A stretch of DNA of 64,000 nucleotides from Pedobacter sp. ok626. Its GTDB lineage: Bacteria; Bacteroidota; Bacteroidia; Sphingobacteriales; Sphingobacteriaceae. Shown in pieces: positions 17,985 through 29,000 of the stretch. Position numbers and translations under genes: made by a program. Location: assembly GCF_900100435.1 (NCBI RefSeq), contig NZ_FNEX01000020.1, positions 79,014-143,013 of the forward strand, in the 5' to 3' direction. Every line of letters starts with the position of its first letter. Positions within the stretch are counted from its first letter, which is position 1. Below the pieces are notes generated by a model, which was not told the DNA's origin, did not search any database, and saw only the letters and a list, made by a program, of their open reading frames with translations.

Positions 17985-19106
17985 ATGATGATAAGATCAA
18001 TTGCATTCTTGTTAATGTTATTTAACCTACCTGTATCGGCCCAAAATCAACCTGTTAAAGTTGAAGTACTCAAGCTGATCAAAAAGGCGAATAATTATTG
18101 GCAATCCAATCATCAACCCGAAGTCTGGGCATTCTGGGATGAGGCCGCTTATCACACAGGAAATATGGAAGCATTTAGCCTTACAGGCGATGAAAGCTAT
18201 AGATTATATTCAGAGCGTTGGGCCGATTATAATCAATGGATGGGTGCTAAATCTGCCGATAAATCAGTCTGGAAGTATAAATACGGTGAAAAGGATGATT
18301 ATGTGCTTTTTGGAGACTGGCAAATCTGTTTCCAGACTTACATTGATTTATATCATTTAAACCCGGGAAAACATAAAATAGCAAGGGCCCGAGAGGTAAT
18401 GGAATACCAAATGAGCACCGCTGCAAACGATTACTGGTGGTGGGCTGATGGGTTGTATATGGTGATGCCGGTGATGACGAAGTTGTATGCTGTGACTGGA
18501 AACCGATTTTATCTGGAAAAACTACACGACTATTTTGAGTATGCAAACAGCATAATGTCTGATCAGAAAACAGGCCTGTACTACAGGGATGCCAAGTATG
18601 TATATCCTAAGCACAAAAGCGTAAATGGTAAAAAGGATTTCTGGGCAAGAGGCGACGGTTGGGTCTTTGCCGGTCTGGCAAAGGTATTAAAGGACTTGCC
18701 TCAGGATGATCCGCATCGTGAATTATATGTCTCGAAATACAAGAGATTGGCAAAGGCCATTTTGAAAAGTCAGCAACCTGAGGGGTATTGGACCAGAAGT
18801 ATGTTGGATAAAGATCATGCGCCGGGAGCGGAAACCAGCGGTACAGCTTTTTTTACCTATGGTTTATTGTGGGGTATTAACAACGGATATTTGAAAGAAA
18901 AGATATATCTAAATTCAGCATTGAAAAGTTGGAAATATCTATCTGAAGTAGCCTTACAGCAGGATGGTCGTGTTGGCTATGTTCAGCCGATTGGGGAAAA
19001 AGCGATTCCAGGCCAGGTTGTCAATGCAAAATCCACCGCCAATTTTGGTGTAGGTGCCTTTTTATTGGCCGGTGCTGAATTGTACAGGTATTTGGATAAA
19101 CAATAG
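17985..19106 (+). CDS. Glycoside hydrolase family 105/88, unsaturated uronyl hydrolase
   Basis: A 373-residue exported enzyme of the (alpha/alpha)6-barrel unsaturated glycuronyl hydrolase type, related to YteR. Such enzymes hydrate the unsaturated uronic acid left by polysaccharide lyases on rhamnogalacturonan or related chains. Signal peptide ends near VSAQNQP. The general-acid Asp motif WWADGLYMVMP has Asp155. Other family segments are DNFLFGDW-like VLFGDWQI, FWARGDGWVFAGL (~residue 220) and HAPGAETSGTAFFTYGLLWG (~280). It is preceded by a promoter-like repeat and followed after 7 bases by the DUF2264 gene, so the two form an operon. GH88 and GH105 cannot be separated with certainty by eye; GH105 fits better. 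Confidence 0.85.
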   Translation: MMIRSIAFLLMLFNLPVSAQNQPVKVEVLKLIKKANNYWQSNHQPEVWAFWDEAAYHTGNMEAFSLTGDESYRLYSERWADYNQWMGAKSADKSVWKYKYGEKDDYVLFGDWQICFQTYIDLYHLNPGKHKIARAREVMEYQMSTAANDYWWWADGLYMVMPVMTKLYAVTGNRFYLEKLHDYFEYANSIMSDQKTGLYYRDAKYVYPKHKSVNGKKDFWARGDGWVFAGLAKVLKDLPQDDPHRELYVSKYKRLAKAILKSQQPEGYWTRSMLDKDHAPGAETSGTAFFTYGLLWGINNGYLKEKIYLNSALKSWKYLSEVALQQDGRVGYVQPIGEKAIPGQVVNAKSTANFGVGAFLLAGAELYRYLDKQ

Positions 19107-19113
19107 TTGATAA

Positions 19114-20361
19114 ATGAGAAATTATAAAGTAGTAATGGCCATTTTTTTGCTTTTGCAGATTGGTGGCCTCTCTTTTGGGCAAAAAAAATCGCGCGCTAAG
19201 AAAGCACCGGTGCTCAACGATCGGAAATACTGGCTTGGAGAAATGGACAAAATGGTTAGACCTGTGTTGAAAAACCTGGCGGCGGATAGTTTGAGAATCA
19301 CCATGCCCAAAGTGACATCTATTCATGTGGACAATAAAGCCCACCGTATAGAAGTGCAGTATCTGGAAATTTTAGGTAGGGTGCTGTCGGGTATTGCACC
19401 ATGGCTTCAGCTTGAAGATGGTAATCAGGAAGAAATGGCAATGCGTAAGCAGTACAGAAAATGGGTGCTCAGTGGTTTAACCAATGCGCTGGATTCCAAT
19501 GCAAAAGATTTTATGCGATTTGATATTGGTGGACAGCAACTGGTAGATGCTTCCTTTTTGGCAGTGGCGGTTGTAAGGGCACCCTGGATTTATGAGCATC
19601 TTCCTAAACGAGAGCAGGCCCGCCTGGTGGGCGCAATAAAAACGACCAGAAAATTCAAACCTGCGTTTTCAAATTGGTTGCTTTTTTCTGCTATGAATGA
19701 AGCTTTCCTGGCAAAAATTGGATCGGAATGGGATCCTATGCGTGTAGATTATGCCTTGCAACAAATGGAACAATGGTATGTGGGTGATGGAATGTACATG
19801 GATGGTGAATCTTTTGCTTACGATTATTACAATAGTTTTGTCATTCATCCTTATCTGGCTTCCATTGCAGAAATCATTGGAAAGAAGACAAATGTCTATC
19901 AGCTGATGTTTGATAAGGTAAGAAACCGTAATGAACGTTATGCCGTTATTCAGGAGAGACTTATCAATACTGATGGGACCTATCCCGCCACTGGCCGTTC
20001 CATAATCTATCGTGGGGCTGCATTTCACCATCTTGCAGATATGGCATGGCGTAAAGCATTACCCAAACAATTGAGCGCATCTCAGGTGCGATGTGCTTTA
20101 ACAGCAGTATTAAGGAAGACTTTGGAAAGCCCAACAACCTATCAGGATGGCTGGCTTACACTGGGTTTATATGGATTGCAACCTAATCTGGGTGATTTTT
20201 ACAATAATCAGGGTAGTCCATATCTCGCTACCAGTATATTCCTTCCTTTAGGATTATCGGAGAAAGATCCGTTCTGGGCAGATGCTGATCAGAAATGGAC
20301 AGCGCAAAAAATCTGGACTGGCGAGAATTTTCCAAATGACCATAGCGAGCGCCTAAAGTAA
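19114..20361 (+). CDS. DUF2264 family exported protein
   Basis: A 415-residue exported protein, signal peptide ending near LSFGQKK. I recognise the DUF2264 family by RKYWLGEMDKMVRPVL near residue 40, a GIAPWLQLEDGNQEE segment, DFMRFDIGGQQLVDASFLA and GDGMYMDGESFAYDYYNSF. The fold is expected to be an alpha/alpha toroid. From memory, some members of this group have been described as beta-glucuronidases active on arabinogalactan (possibly GH154); I could not verify that. It is co-directional with the GH105 gene after a 7-base gap, which supports a uronic-acid-removing role. It converges on the hybrid regulator gene. Confidence 0.75.
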   Translation: MRNYKVVMAIFLLLQIGGLSFGQKKSRAKKAPVLNDRKYWLGEMDKMVRPVLKNLAADSLRITMPKVTSIHVDNKAHRIEVQYLEILGRVLSGIAPWLQLEDGNQEEMAMRKQYRKWVLSGLTNALDSNAKDFMRFDIGGQQLVDASFLAVAVVRAPWIYEHLPKREQARLVGAIKTTRKFKPAFSNWLLFSAMNEAFLAKIGSEWDPMRVDYALQQMEQWYVGDGMYMDGESFAYDYYNSFVIHPYLASIAEIIGKKTNVYQLMFDKVRNRNERYAVIQERLINTDGTYPATGRSIIYRGAAFHHLADMAWRKALPKQLSASQVRCALTAVLRKTLESPTTYQDGWLTLGLYGLQPNLGDFYNNQGSPYLATSIFLPLGLSEKDPFWADADQKWTAQKIWTGENFPNDHSERLK

Positions 20362-20395
20362 TTGTAATGTAACAAAAGATCATGATGTTTGGGCA

Positions 20396-23300
20396 CTAAC
20401 GAATCTTTTTGTCCAGTTTATAACCTTTGTTAAAATTCTTGCGGTATTTCTTGATATATTCTGAAGGACGCAATTCAAATAATTTATAAAACTGCTCTCT
20501 AAAGTATTTGATGTCGCTAAATCCTGATTGAAAAGCGACCTCATTTACGTTATGTGCAGAATTGATAAACAGTTGCGCGGCCTTACGAAGACGGATGTAG
20601 CGGATGAACTCGTTTATCGACTTTCCTGAAATTGTCTTCACTTTTTTATACAGTGCGGAATGACTCATTCCCACTTCATCAGCCAAAATTTTTATATTAA
20701 AATCCGAATTGTTCAAATGATCTTCAGTAATTGAGATACATCTTTCCAGGAACTCTTTATTTTCTTTAGATACTTTAGTATCGTTTGATTGCAGGGTAAT
20801 CTCATTAAAAAAATAACTCTGTAGCGTGGTTCTGCTTTTTAAAAGATTGGAAACCCTTGCAATAAGTATATCCTTGTCAAATGGTTTGGTCATATGATCA
20901 TCCGCTCCGGCTTCAATTCCTTTAAGTTTAATTTCTGCAGAGGAGCTTGATGTAAGTAAAATAACAGGAATATGGCTTAGTCCTGGGTCTTTCTTTAGCT
21001 TTGTACAAAGCTCAACCCCGCTTAATTCTTTCATTACAACATCAGTGATAATGATGTCTGGCATGTGTTTGCTTGCCATCACCAGTCCTTCTTCGCCACT
21101 TCGGGCTTCGTGAACCAGGTAAGTCGACCTAAATAACTGTTTAATGTAATTCCGGATATCATCATTATCATCAACAATCAGAATTCCTTGCTTTTCGGTT
21201 ATGATCTCATTTGCTTCATCTTCCAGCTGGTCAGCAGACAGATAATTTTCCTCATCAACGATTAGCTCATCCAAAAATACCAGGGCTTCATCCATGCTAT
21301 CGTGGATAATCTCCGAAGGGAAATGTGATTTACCTTTCAATAATTTGATCAGGAAATCTGTTCCCACACCGGGTTTACTTGTATAGGTAACCGTTCCGAG
21401 ATGGAGTTTGATAAATTTATTAACGAGATAAAGCCCAATCCCAAATCCGGGTTTGGATGAGGCATTTTTCTCGAAAACCTGGTAGAACCTGTCAAAAAGT
21501 TTATTGCCAACCGCATCTGAAACCCCACTTCCTGTATCTGTGATATGAATTTCAACCTCCTCAGATAAATCATTGATCGCCAATATAATTTTACCGCCAT
21601 CCGGTGTAAATTTGAAAGCATTGGAAATCAGGTTAAATAAAGCGATTTCTATCTTTTCTTTATCTACGTAAATATCAATGGTTTCTTTAGTGCTAGAAAA
21701 ATTGAACCTGATGTTTCTTGTTTTTGCCTGCTGACTAAAGCAAGCATGCACCTCTTTGCAAAAAATAACAAGATTAGTCTTTGAGATTTTAAGATTCTCC
21801 GTGTCCGATTTTCTAAAAAGCAATAATTGATCAACCAGGCTTAACAGTCTCCTGGCATTTCTGTATACCACAGTCAATTCCTTAGAATCAATTGGATTGC
21901 TGCTGTTTAAAAATTCTTTGATGGGGTTAATGATCAATGTCAATGGAGTTCTGAATTCATGAGAAACATTGGTAAAGAAGGCTAGCTTTTTCTCATTAAG
22001 ATCTTTTTCCTGCTCAATTTTCAGGTTTGCCAACTCAATTTGATATTTCAAGGCCGTTTGCCGCTTTTCATAGCGGGAGTAGAGATAGAGTGATCCCAAA
22101 AGACCTGCGGCATACAATATATATGCCCATATTGACCGCCACCATGGTGGTAAAACACTTACCTGTAATACGCGCTCATTGTTAAGCCATACTCCTTCAG
22201 CATTGGTTGATTTGATCCTTAAGCGATAATCTCCCTCACGTAATTTTGAATAATTGACCGTTCTGGTATTTCCTGCGTTATTCCAATTGTTATCCCATCC
22301 TTCCAGATAATAGGAATAGGAGATTTTATCGGGCGAAGAATACTCCAGAGCGGCAAAATCAACTGACAGTATTGCTTTATCATAGGGTAGAGTTATTTCA
22401 TTTACCTCATAAACACTTTTTTTATCGGTAAAACTTTCATCGAGTTCATAAGGAATATTATTGGTTCTCAGTCCGGTAATTAAAAGGCGGGGTTCCATAA
22501 TAAGAGGTTTTATTTCCTCAGGATAGAATATGTTAAAACCCTTAATTCCGCCAAACAAAAATTCACCAGAGTTTAACTTTAACGCTGCATTGTAATTAAA
22601 TTGATTGCTTTGGAGACCATCAGTTTTATGGAAATTTTTAAACTCCCTGCTAATGGGATTAAAACTGCTCAATCCATTAAAGGTGGAGATCCACAATTGC
22701 CCGGAATTATCTTCCAGAATGTTTAATACTGTATTCCCTGGAAGTCCGTTTTCTTCAGAGAAAGTTTTATAAGTCCCTTTCTTTCTATCGAATAGAAGCA
22801 ATCCGGATCCCTCGGTCCCAATCCAGAAGTTTCCTTTTTTATCTTCATAGATTGCCCTTACCGCGGTGTTAAGCTGAAATATTTTGACATTCTTATTGTC
22901 TTTGCTTAAACGAATCAATGAAGAAAAAGTTCCTAGCCATAAAGTCCCTTGTTTATCTTCATTTATGGAGATTACATTCGTAAGTTTTGAACTAAAAAGT
23001 TCAAATTTATCCGTGTTTCTATTTAATTTGTAGAGGCCCCCATCTGTACAGGTCCCTACCCAAATATTTTTAAATCGATCTTCGTAAATGCTCCAGGCAT
23101 TTCTGTCTATAGATTTTGTAGCAGTATTGAAACAAGGATAATATTTGAAGGCACTGGTTTGCTTATTGAATTTATTAATTCCACCACCATAAGTTGCCAG
23201 CCAGATTTCATCTTTATCATCCTTAATAATACGGGCTACATTGTTGTTTGTCAGGGAACCTGGCTCATTAAGTTTATGGCAGTAATTGGAAAAATGATTA

Positions 23301-24457
23301 TGCTTCCTGTCCCAATAGCTTAAGCCTTCTCCATCCGTGCCAATCCATACATTCCCCTTGGGATCTTCACAAAAGGAAATGATGAAATTACTGATCAGTC
23401 CGTCTTTTCTTAAAGGGTTGGAGGCAATGGTCTTAAACCTATTTTTGTTTTTATCCAGTACATTAATTCCGCCCCGTAGAGTACCAATCCACTTTCTATG
23501 GTCCTTGTCTTCAAAAACGGTATTTACGGCACTACTGGTAAGCATACCATTTTCTTTGCCTTGGCGCAGGTAATTCAGTCTGTTGTTTTTTATATCATAT
23601 ATTGTGATTCCACCCCCATCAGTGCTAATCCAGAGTAAACCATTATTATCTACCATTAAACCATAGATATTGTTATGCGATAAAAAGCCGTCAGCCTCAG
23701 TATAGCCGTTTAATGTTTTACCCGCAATACTATACTTATACAGTCCATTTTCATTACCAATCCACACGTTGCCGAAATTATCAGGTGCAATACACAAGGC
23801 GGTTTGCAAAGATGCTTCAACCTGTTTAATGCTTTTGTCCTTATAGTTGTAAAGGCATAAACCATATTCCTGGATAAATAGCCAAACCCTTTTGTTTTTA
23901 TCAACCTTAACAGATTGAACATGGTAAGAATTTAACCTGCCTTTATTACTGTTATAGGGAACCTGTGTGGCTATCAGACTGTTTTTTTCATAAATCAGCA
24001 AACCTTGTCCGGCGGTTGCAATAAACACATTGCCCTCTACATCACTATCAAATGCGTTTATTGGATAGGAGGCTTCAAGTATACTTTTTTTATTAGCCGA
24101 ACGGAATTTAATTATACTGAACTTGCCTGTTGCTGCATGGTATAAATTTGCCCCCTTTTTAGTTCCTACTAATAGATTATGGTGACTGTCTTCGTGAATG
24201 GCTACAATCCAATTATTAAGAAGGGAATTCTTGTCATTTAAATTCTTCCTGAAAACCTTAAACGTATATCCATCATACCTGTTCAGCCCCTCATATGTTC
24301 CAATCCACATAAAACCATACTTGTCTTGATATACGCTGGTTACTGCATTATTAGAAAGACCATGTTCAATTCCTAAATAATATAGATATGGATTATTTAT
24401 AGCCTTTGAGGAAAGATAAATAAAGGACATGAATATTACACATAAATATTTTTTCAT
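20396..24457 (-). CDS. Hybrid two-component system regulator (HTCS)
   Basis: A 1353-residue one-protein signalling system that detects a glycan breakdown product in the periplasm and activates a polysaccharide locus. Order of parts: signal peptide; ~14 two-component propeller repeats (residues ~30-660); Y_Y_Y domain (~690-760); transmembrane helix near 770-790; HisKA with FFTNVSHEFRTPLTL, phospho-acceptor His833; HATPase with ITDTGSGV and GFGIGLYLV; receiver domain with phospho-acceptor Asp1139 (IIITDVVM) and LTSSSS/KPF; C-terminal AraC helix-turn-helix (~1250-1350; NEVAFQSGFSDIKYFREQF). It is transcribed away from the TIG/SusCD/GH2/GH16 operon, whose expression it most likely controls. Confidence 0.97.
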   Translation of the reverse strand: MKKYLCVIFMSFIYLSSKAINNPYLYYLGIEHGLSNNAVTSVYQDKYGFMWIGTYEGLNRYDGYTFKVFRKNLNDKNSLLNNWIVAIHEDSHHNLLVGTKKGANLYHAATGKFSIIKFRSANKKSILEASYPINAFDSDVEGNVFIATAGQGLLIYEKNSLIATQVPYNSNKGRLNSYHVQSVKVDKNKRVWLFIQEYGLCLYNYKDKSIKQVEASLQTALCIAPDNFGNVWIGNENGLYKYSIAGKTLNGYTEADGFLSHNNIYGLMVDNNGLLWISTDGGGITIYDIKNNRLNYLRQGKENGMLTSSAVNTVFEDKDHRKWIGTLRGGINVLDKNKNRFKTIASNPLRKDGLISNFIISFCEDPKGNVWIGTDGEGLSYWDRKHNHFSNYCHKLNEPGSLTNNNVARIIKDDKDEIWLATYGGGINKFNKQTSAFKYYPCFNTATKSIDRNAWSIYEDRFKNIWVGTCTDGGLYKLNRNTDKFELFSSKLTNVISINEDKQGTLWLGTFSSLIRLSKDNKNVKIFQLNTAVRAIYEDKKGNFWIGTEGSGLLLFDRKKGTYKTFSEENGLPGNTVLNILEDNSGQLWISTFNGLSSFNPISREFKNFHKTDGLQSNQFNYNAALKLNSGEFLFGGIKGFNIFYPEEIKPLIMEPRLLITGLRTNNIPYELDESFTDKKSVYEVNEITLPYDKAILSVDFAALEYSSPDKISYSYYLEGWDNNWNNAGNTRTVNYSKLREGDYRLRIKSTNAEGVWLNNERVLQVSVLPPWWRSIWAYILYAAGLLGSLYLYSRYEKRQTALKYQIELANLKIEQEKDLNEKKLAFFTNVSHEFRTPLTLIINPIKEFLNSSNPIDSKELTVVYRNARRLLSLVDQLLLFRKSDTENLKISKTNLVIFCKEVHACFSQQAKTRNIRFNFSSTKETIDIYVDKEKIEIALFNLISNAFKFTPDGGKIILAINDLSEEVEIHITDTGSGVSDAVGNKLFDRFYQVFEKNASSKPGFGIGLYLVNKFIKLHLGTVTYTSKPGVGTDFLIKLLKGKSHFPSEIIHDSMDEALVFLDELIVDEENYLSADQLEDEANEIITEKQGILIVDDNDDIRNYIKQLFRSTYLVHEARSGEEGLVMASKHMPDIIITDVVMKELSGVELCTKLKKDPGLSHIPVILLTSSSSAEIKLKGIEAGADDHMTKPFDKDILIARVSNLLKSRTTLQSYFFNEITLQSNDTKVSKENKEFLERCISITEDHLNNSDFNIKILADEVGMSHSALYKKVKTISGKSINEFIRYIRLRKAAQLFINSAHNVNEVAFQSGFSDIKYFREQFYKLFELRPSEYIKKYRKNFNKGYKLDKKIR

Positions 24458-24621
24458 GAAGAAAGGAGGCGAAATGGTTTGGTTAGGTTTGTCTTAACAA
24501 ATATATCAATTCTGACCAAAGTCGGTGGTTAAAATGATTTTACCCCTTTAATTTTACCATTATACCCCTCATAACAGCTTGCTGTTTGCAGTTAATTTGC
24601 ATTCAAACCAAATATTTTAAT
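24458..24621. promoter_or_regulatory. Divergent regulatory region between HTCS gene and polysaccharide operon
   Basis: 164 bases between the starts of the hybrid regulator (minus) and the TIG lipoprotein (plus). It is AT-rich, with a TTAATTTGC element about 25 bases before the plus-strand ATG that resembles a -7 box, and two runs of pyrimidines on the plus strand (TTTTACCCCTTTAATTTTAC). This is the expected place for the AraC-type output domain to bind; no clear direct repeat operator was resolved by eye. Confidence 0.4.
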
Positions 24622-25947
24622 ATGAATAAAAATCTACTCCATCGATTTTACACGAGTTTTCCGGTTAAAATTGGCAGCGGGTCTGTTGTGTTGACATTTG
24701 TAGTTTTGTTGTTCCTTTTTGCTTGTAAAAAGAATAAGACTGAAGAAATCAACACATATGATCCAAATTTACCAGTCCAGCTAAATTCTTTTATGCCTGA
24801 TTCAGGCGGTGTGCGGACTAAATTTATTATCAAGGGATCTAATTTCGGTTCAGATAAAACCAAGGTCAAGGTATATTTTATAGACAATGAAAAAGAACGC
24901 CCAGCAACTATAATTAGCTTAGACAATGAAACTATTTATTGTCTGGTGCCCAAACAAGCCGGCGGTAATAATAGCGTTAAAGTGGTTGTTGGGACAACTA
25001 TCGGGGCGTCATCAAAGTTGTTTTTATATACCGTAGCCGAGAGTGTCTCCAATATTGTTGGGGTTTCCGGTGTCGCAGGTTCCGTTAACGGAAGTCTGGG
25101 AGATGGCAGGATCCAGCGGACTTTCGGTATAGCCGCACTGAACAATGATGAATTGATTTCTTTTGAAACGCTTTCCAGCTCGGTTAGGTACATCTCGGTT
25201 GCAGACAATAAAATCGCTACCCTTCAGACAGGATTTGACGGGACACAGCCTGCTTTGAACAAAGCAAGGAATAAAATGTACGCTATAGGCAGGACAGTTC
25301 CACACAAGGTTTATGCCTATGATAAAAATAGTTTATGGCAGCCACAGATTATAGCCGCCCAAATTCCTGGCTCTACAGGTGTGATTTTCGCCGCAGCACT
25401 AGACGATACAGAAGAATGGCTGTATTTCAGGGATAAAAATGGAGTATTTGGCCGCCTGGAAATTGCCAAACCCACCAATGTACAGATTTTAAATCCTGCC
25501 TGTGGCAATGTCGGCAATACAGACTATTGCTACATGATCTACAGTAAGATAGATGATTGTTTCTTTTTTACCGTGCAAAGCTTTAACGGCGTTTATAAAG
25601 TAAGTAAGGATGGAAAAACGGTAGAAGAATATGCCGGTTTCAACGGGCTCGGCAAACAGGATGCGCCTCGTCGAGAGGCTTCCTTTAACTCTCCGACTGG
25701 AATGGCAGTAGATAGTGAAGGCAATTTATATGTGCTGGACTCCAATACCAATCTGGTGAGGAAGATCAACAAAAGCTCCGGGTATGTATCTACCATTGCC
25801 GGAACGGCAGGTGTTTTTGGAGGTGCCAATGGCGCCCCAATGCTGTCCAGTTTCAACTACCCCTATTCGATACATCTGGATGACAGTGATAACATCTATA
25901 TCGGGGAAAGCTGGGGCTGTACCATCCGAAAACTAGCTATTGAATAA
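24622..25947 (+). CDS. TIG (IPT) and NHL-repeat lipoprotein of the polysaccharide locus
   Basis: A 441-residue lipoprotein with lipobox LFAC (Cys35). ATG 24622 was preferred to 24586 because the shorter form places a normal signal peptide and follows the promoter region. Residues ~45-125 form an IPT/TIG Ig-like domain (FMPDSGGVRTKFIIKGSNFG, a typical TIG opening). The remainder is an NHL-type propeller, with FNSPTGMAVDSEGNLYVLDS and NYPYSIHLDDSDNIYIGES as clear repeats. Proteins of this build are frequent first genes of Bacteroidota polysaccharide loci and probably bind glycan at the surface. A 59-base gap separates it from SusC. The binding specificity is unknown. Confidence 0.85.
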   Translation: MNKNLLHRFYTSFPVKIGSGSVVLTFVVLLFLFACKKNKTEEINTYDPNLPVQLNSFMPDSGGVRTKFIIKGSNFGSDKTKVKVYFIDNEKERPATIISLDNETIYCLVPKQAGGNNSVKVVVGTTIGASSKLFLYTVAESVSNIVGVSGVAGSVNGSLGDGRIQRTFGIAALNNDELISFETLSSSVRYISVADNKIATLQTGFDGTQPALNKARNKMYAIGRTVPHKVYAYDKNSLWQPQIIAAQIPGSTGVIFAAALDDTEEWLYFRDKNGVFGRLEIAKPTNVQILNPACGNVGNTDYCYMIYSKIDDCFFFTVQSFNGVYKVSKDGKTVEEYAGFNGLGKQDAPRREASFNSPTGMAVDSEGNLYVLDSNTNLVRKINKSSGYVSTIAGTAGVFGGANGAPMLSSFNYPYSIHLDDSDNIYIGESWGCTIRKLAIE

Positions 25948-26006
25948 CCGCCGGTACGCATCAAAACTCCATTTTATTTAACAAGAGTAAAGCATAATTA
26001 AATTTT

Positions 26007-29000
26007 ATGAAAAAAATATTATATCTGGTCCTGATCAGTTTATTTTCCTCGTATGCGGTGTCCTTTGCACAGGATAACGGTCAGATCAGCGTAGCAGGAA
26101 CAGTTATGGACGAAAAAGGAAATGAACTTCCGGGCGTATCCATTATGGTAAAAGGCAATTCAAAGAAAGGAACTTCATCTAATACAGAAGGTAAATTCCG
26201 TATAGAGAACCTGGGGCAGAATAGTGTGCTCCTGTTCTCCTATATCGGTTTTGAAAACCTGGAGTACACCGTGGCAGGCTCAAAAGATAAGCTGAAAATT
26301 GTACTGAAGGAAAAATTAAATTCCTTCGATGAAGTGCAGGTAGTGGCCTATGGTACACAGCGTAAAGTCACGCAAACGGGCGCCATCAGTACCATTAATG
26401 TAAAAGACCTACAGGTTCCGGCAACTTCATTAAGCAATATGCTGGGTGGTCGTGTACCGGGCATCATTGCGGTAACCCGTAGTGGGGAACCAGGCAGCGA
26501 CTTCTCAGAATTCTGGGTAAGGGGGATTAGCACTTTTGGTGCCAGCTCTTCCGCTCTCATCTTGATTGATGGGGTAGAAGGAAACCTGAACAATGTTGAT
26601 CCTTCGGACATTGAGAGTTTTTCCATTTTGAAAGATGCTTCTGCTACGGCGGTGTATGGTGTCCGCGGCGCAAATGGAGTAGTGGTGATCACTACTAAAA
26701 GAGGTAAGGCGGGTAACATTAAGTTAAATTTCAGGGCCAACAGCACACTGAGCCATTCGGCCAGAATGCCGGAATATGCAGATGCATCGCTATATGCCGA
26801 ACTCGCCAACGAAGCCCGTGTGGTAAGAGGATTGAACCCGGTATATAGCCCGGTGGAGATGGAGCTTTTTAAAACCGGTTTGGACCCAGATCTTTATCCG
26901 AACACCAACTGGAGAGACATTATGCTGAAGGATTATACGAGATATAGCCAGTATAACCTAAACATCTCAGGTGGGGGTACCAATGCCCGGTATTACATGA
27001 GTTTAGGTTACCTCAACAAAGAAGGTATTTTTAAACAGGATCCGGATGCCAATAAGTACGATGTCAATACGAATTACAAAAAATACAATTTCAGGGCCAA
27101 TATTGATGTAGACTTAACTAAAACTACCAAAATGGCGCTGAACCTGGACAATGCCATCACATTGCAGAACTCGCCGGCATTTGGTACTGACAATAGGTTC
27201 CTCTGGACTTCCCAGGCCAATATTACCCCGGTGAGCACGCCATTGAGGTATTCCAATGGACAACTTGCCGGTTTCGGGAGTGGAGGAACATCGATGACCC
27301 CATATTCACTGTTAAATTATACTGGATTCCGGAAGACTAATGAAAATAATGTTAATGCAAAGCTGAGCCTCGAACAGGACCTGAAATTTGTGACAGAAGG
27401 CCTTACGGCACGTGGACTATTCTCCTGGACTTATTTCGGAAATAATGGGTCTACGCTCGTAAAAATTGGAGAGGAATCTTTTCTGGCTAGTGGCCGGGCA
27501 AATGACGGCTCGCTAGTCACCTCGAGAACGATTACAAGTCTTAGCGCCAACTATGCTCAAAGTTCATTGATCAAAAGACAGATGTATATGGAAGGACAGC
27601 TAAACTACAACCGCATGTTTAATTCCGTACACAATGTGACAGGGTTACTCCATGTCTACCGTCAGGAAGACATCACTTCGGATGTAGATGCCTATTCCGA
27701 TCGTTATATGAGTATTATCCCGCTTCGTTACCAGGCGCTGTCTGGAAGGGCAACCTATTCCTTCAAAGATACCTATTTGCTGGAAGCAAATGTGGGTTAT
27801 TCAGGATCTGAAAACTTCGAGCCGGGTGCGCAGTATGGCTTGTTTCCGGCGCTTTCTGCAGGTTGGATTCCTACCCAATACGACTGGATGAAGAGAAACG
27901 CAGCTTTTATCGATTACTTAAAAATCCGTGGTTCATGGGGTAAAGTCGGAAATGCTAAAATCACTAATAATGACAACAAGCTGGTCCGCTTTCCTTACCA
28001 GACCATCCTTAATGTCGAAGGGAATGACTGGGGAACTACCATTGCCGAATCCAAAGTCGGGACAAAAGGATTAAAATGGCAGACCTCCACTAAATATGAT
28101 TTGGGGATCGATGCGAAACTATTTAACAACAAGATCGATTTTACGGTCGATGCCTTCCTGACCAAAGCCGATGACATCTATCAGCAAAGGCTGAGTATTC
28201 CTGATGAGGTAGGTGCACCGCAGGCGCCTTATCTCAATGTCGGATCCATGAAGAGCTGGGGACTTGATGGTAACCTGAGCTACAACCAGACGGTTACTAA
28301 AGACCTTTCCTTTACCCTGAAAGGTAATTTTACCTTCGCCAGAAATAAAGTGACCCACTGGGAGCAGACCGGCATCAATTTTCCTTACCAGTCCTTCACT
28401 AATGTTCCTTTTGGAGTACAAAGAGGCCTGATCGCCCTTGGTTTGTTTAAAGACCAGGCAGATATCGCCAACAGCCCAACACAAACTTTTACCAATAATT
28501 ATATGCCGGGCGACATCAAGTACAGGGATGTTAACGGAGATGGAGTTGTGAATACGGATGATATTGTACCGCTCGATTATTCCAGTGTGCCGAGAGTTAT
28601 CTATGGCTTCGCAACTTCCGTAAGCTGGAAAAAATGGTCCTTTAACGTGTTCTTTACCGGACAGGACCAGGTAAGTTATTTCCTTGGTGGATCGGGTTAT
28701 TATCCTTTTCAAGGCGGCGCGACAGGCAATATTCTAAATATTGTAGGCAACCAGGGGAATCGCTGGACCCCGGCCTCTTACTCTGGTACAACGAGCACAG
28801 AGAACCCAAATGCCCGTTTTCCCAGACTTACTTACGGGGTGAATGAAAACAACAACCGCGCTTCTACTTTCTGGACGGCGGATGCTTCATTTCTGCGCCT
28901 CAAAAATGCGGAGATCGCTTACCGTTGGGATTCCACCTGGCTCAAACGTTATGGCATTTCTTCGGCTACCTTCAGCCTGGTAGGGGATAACCTGGCGGTA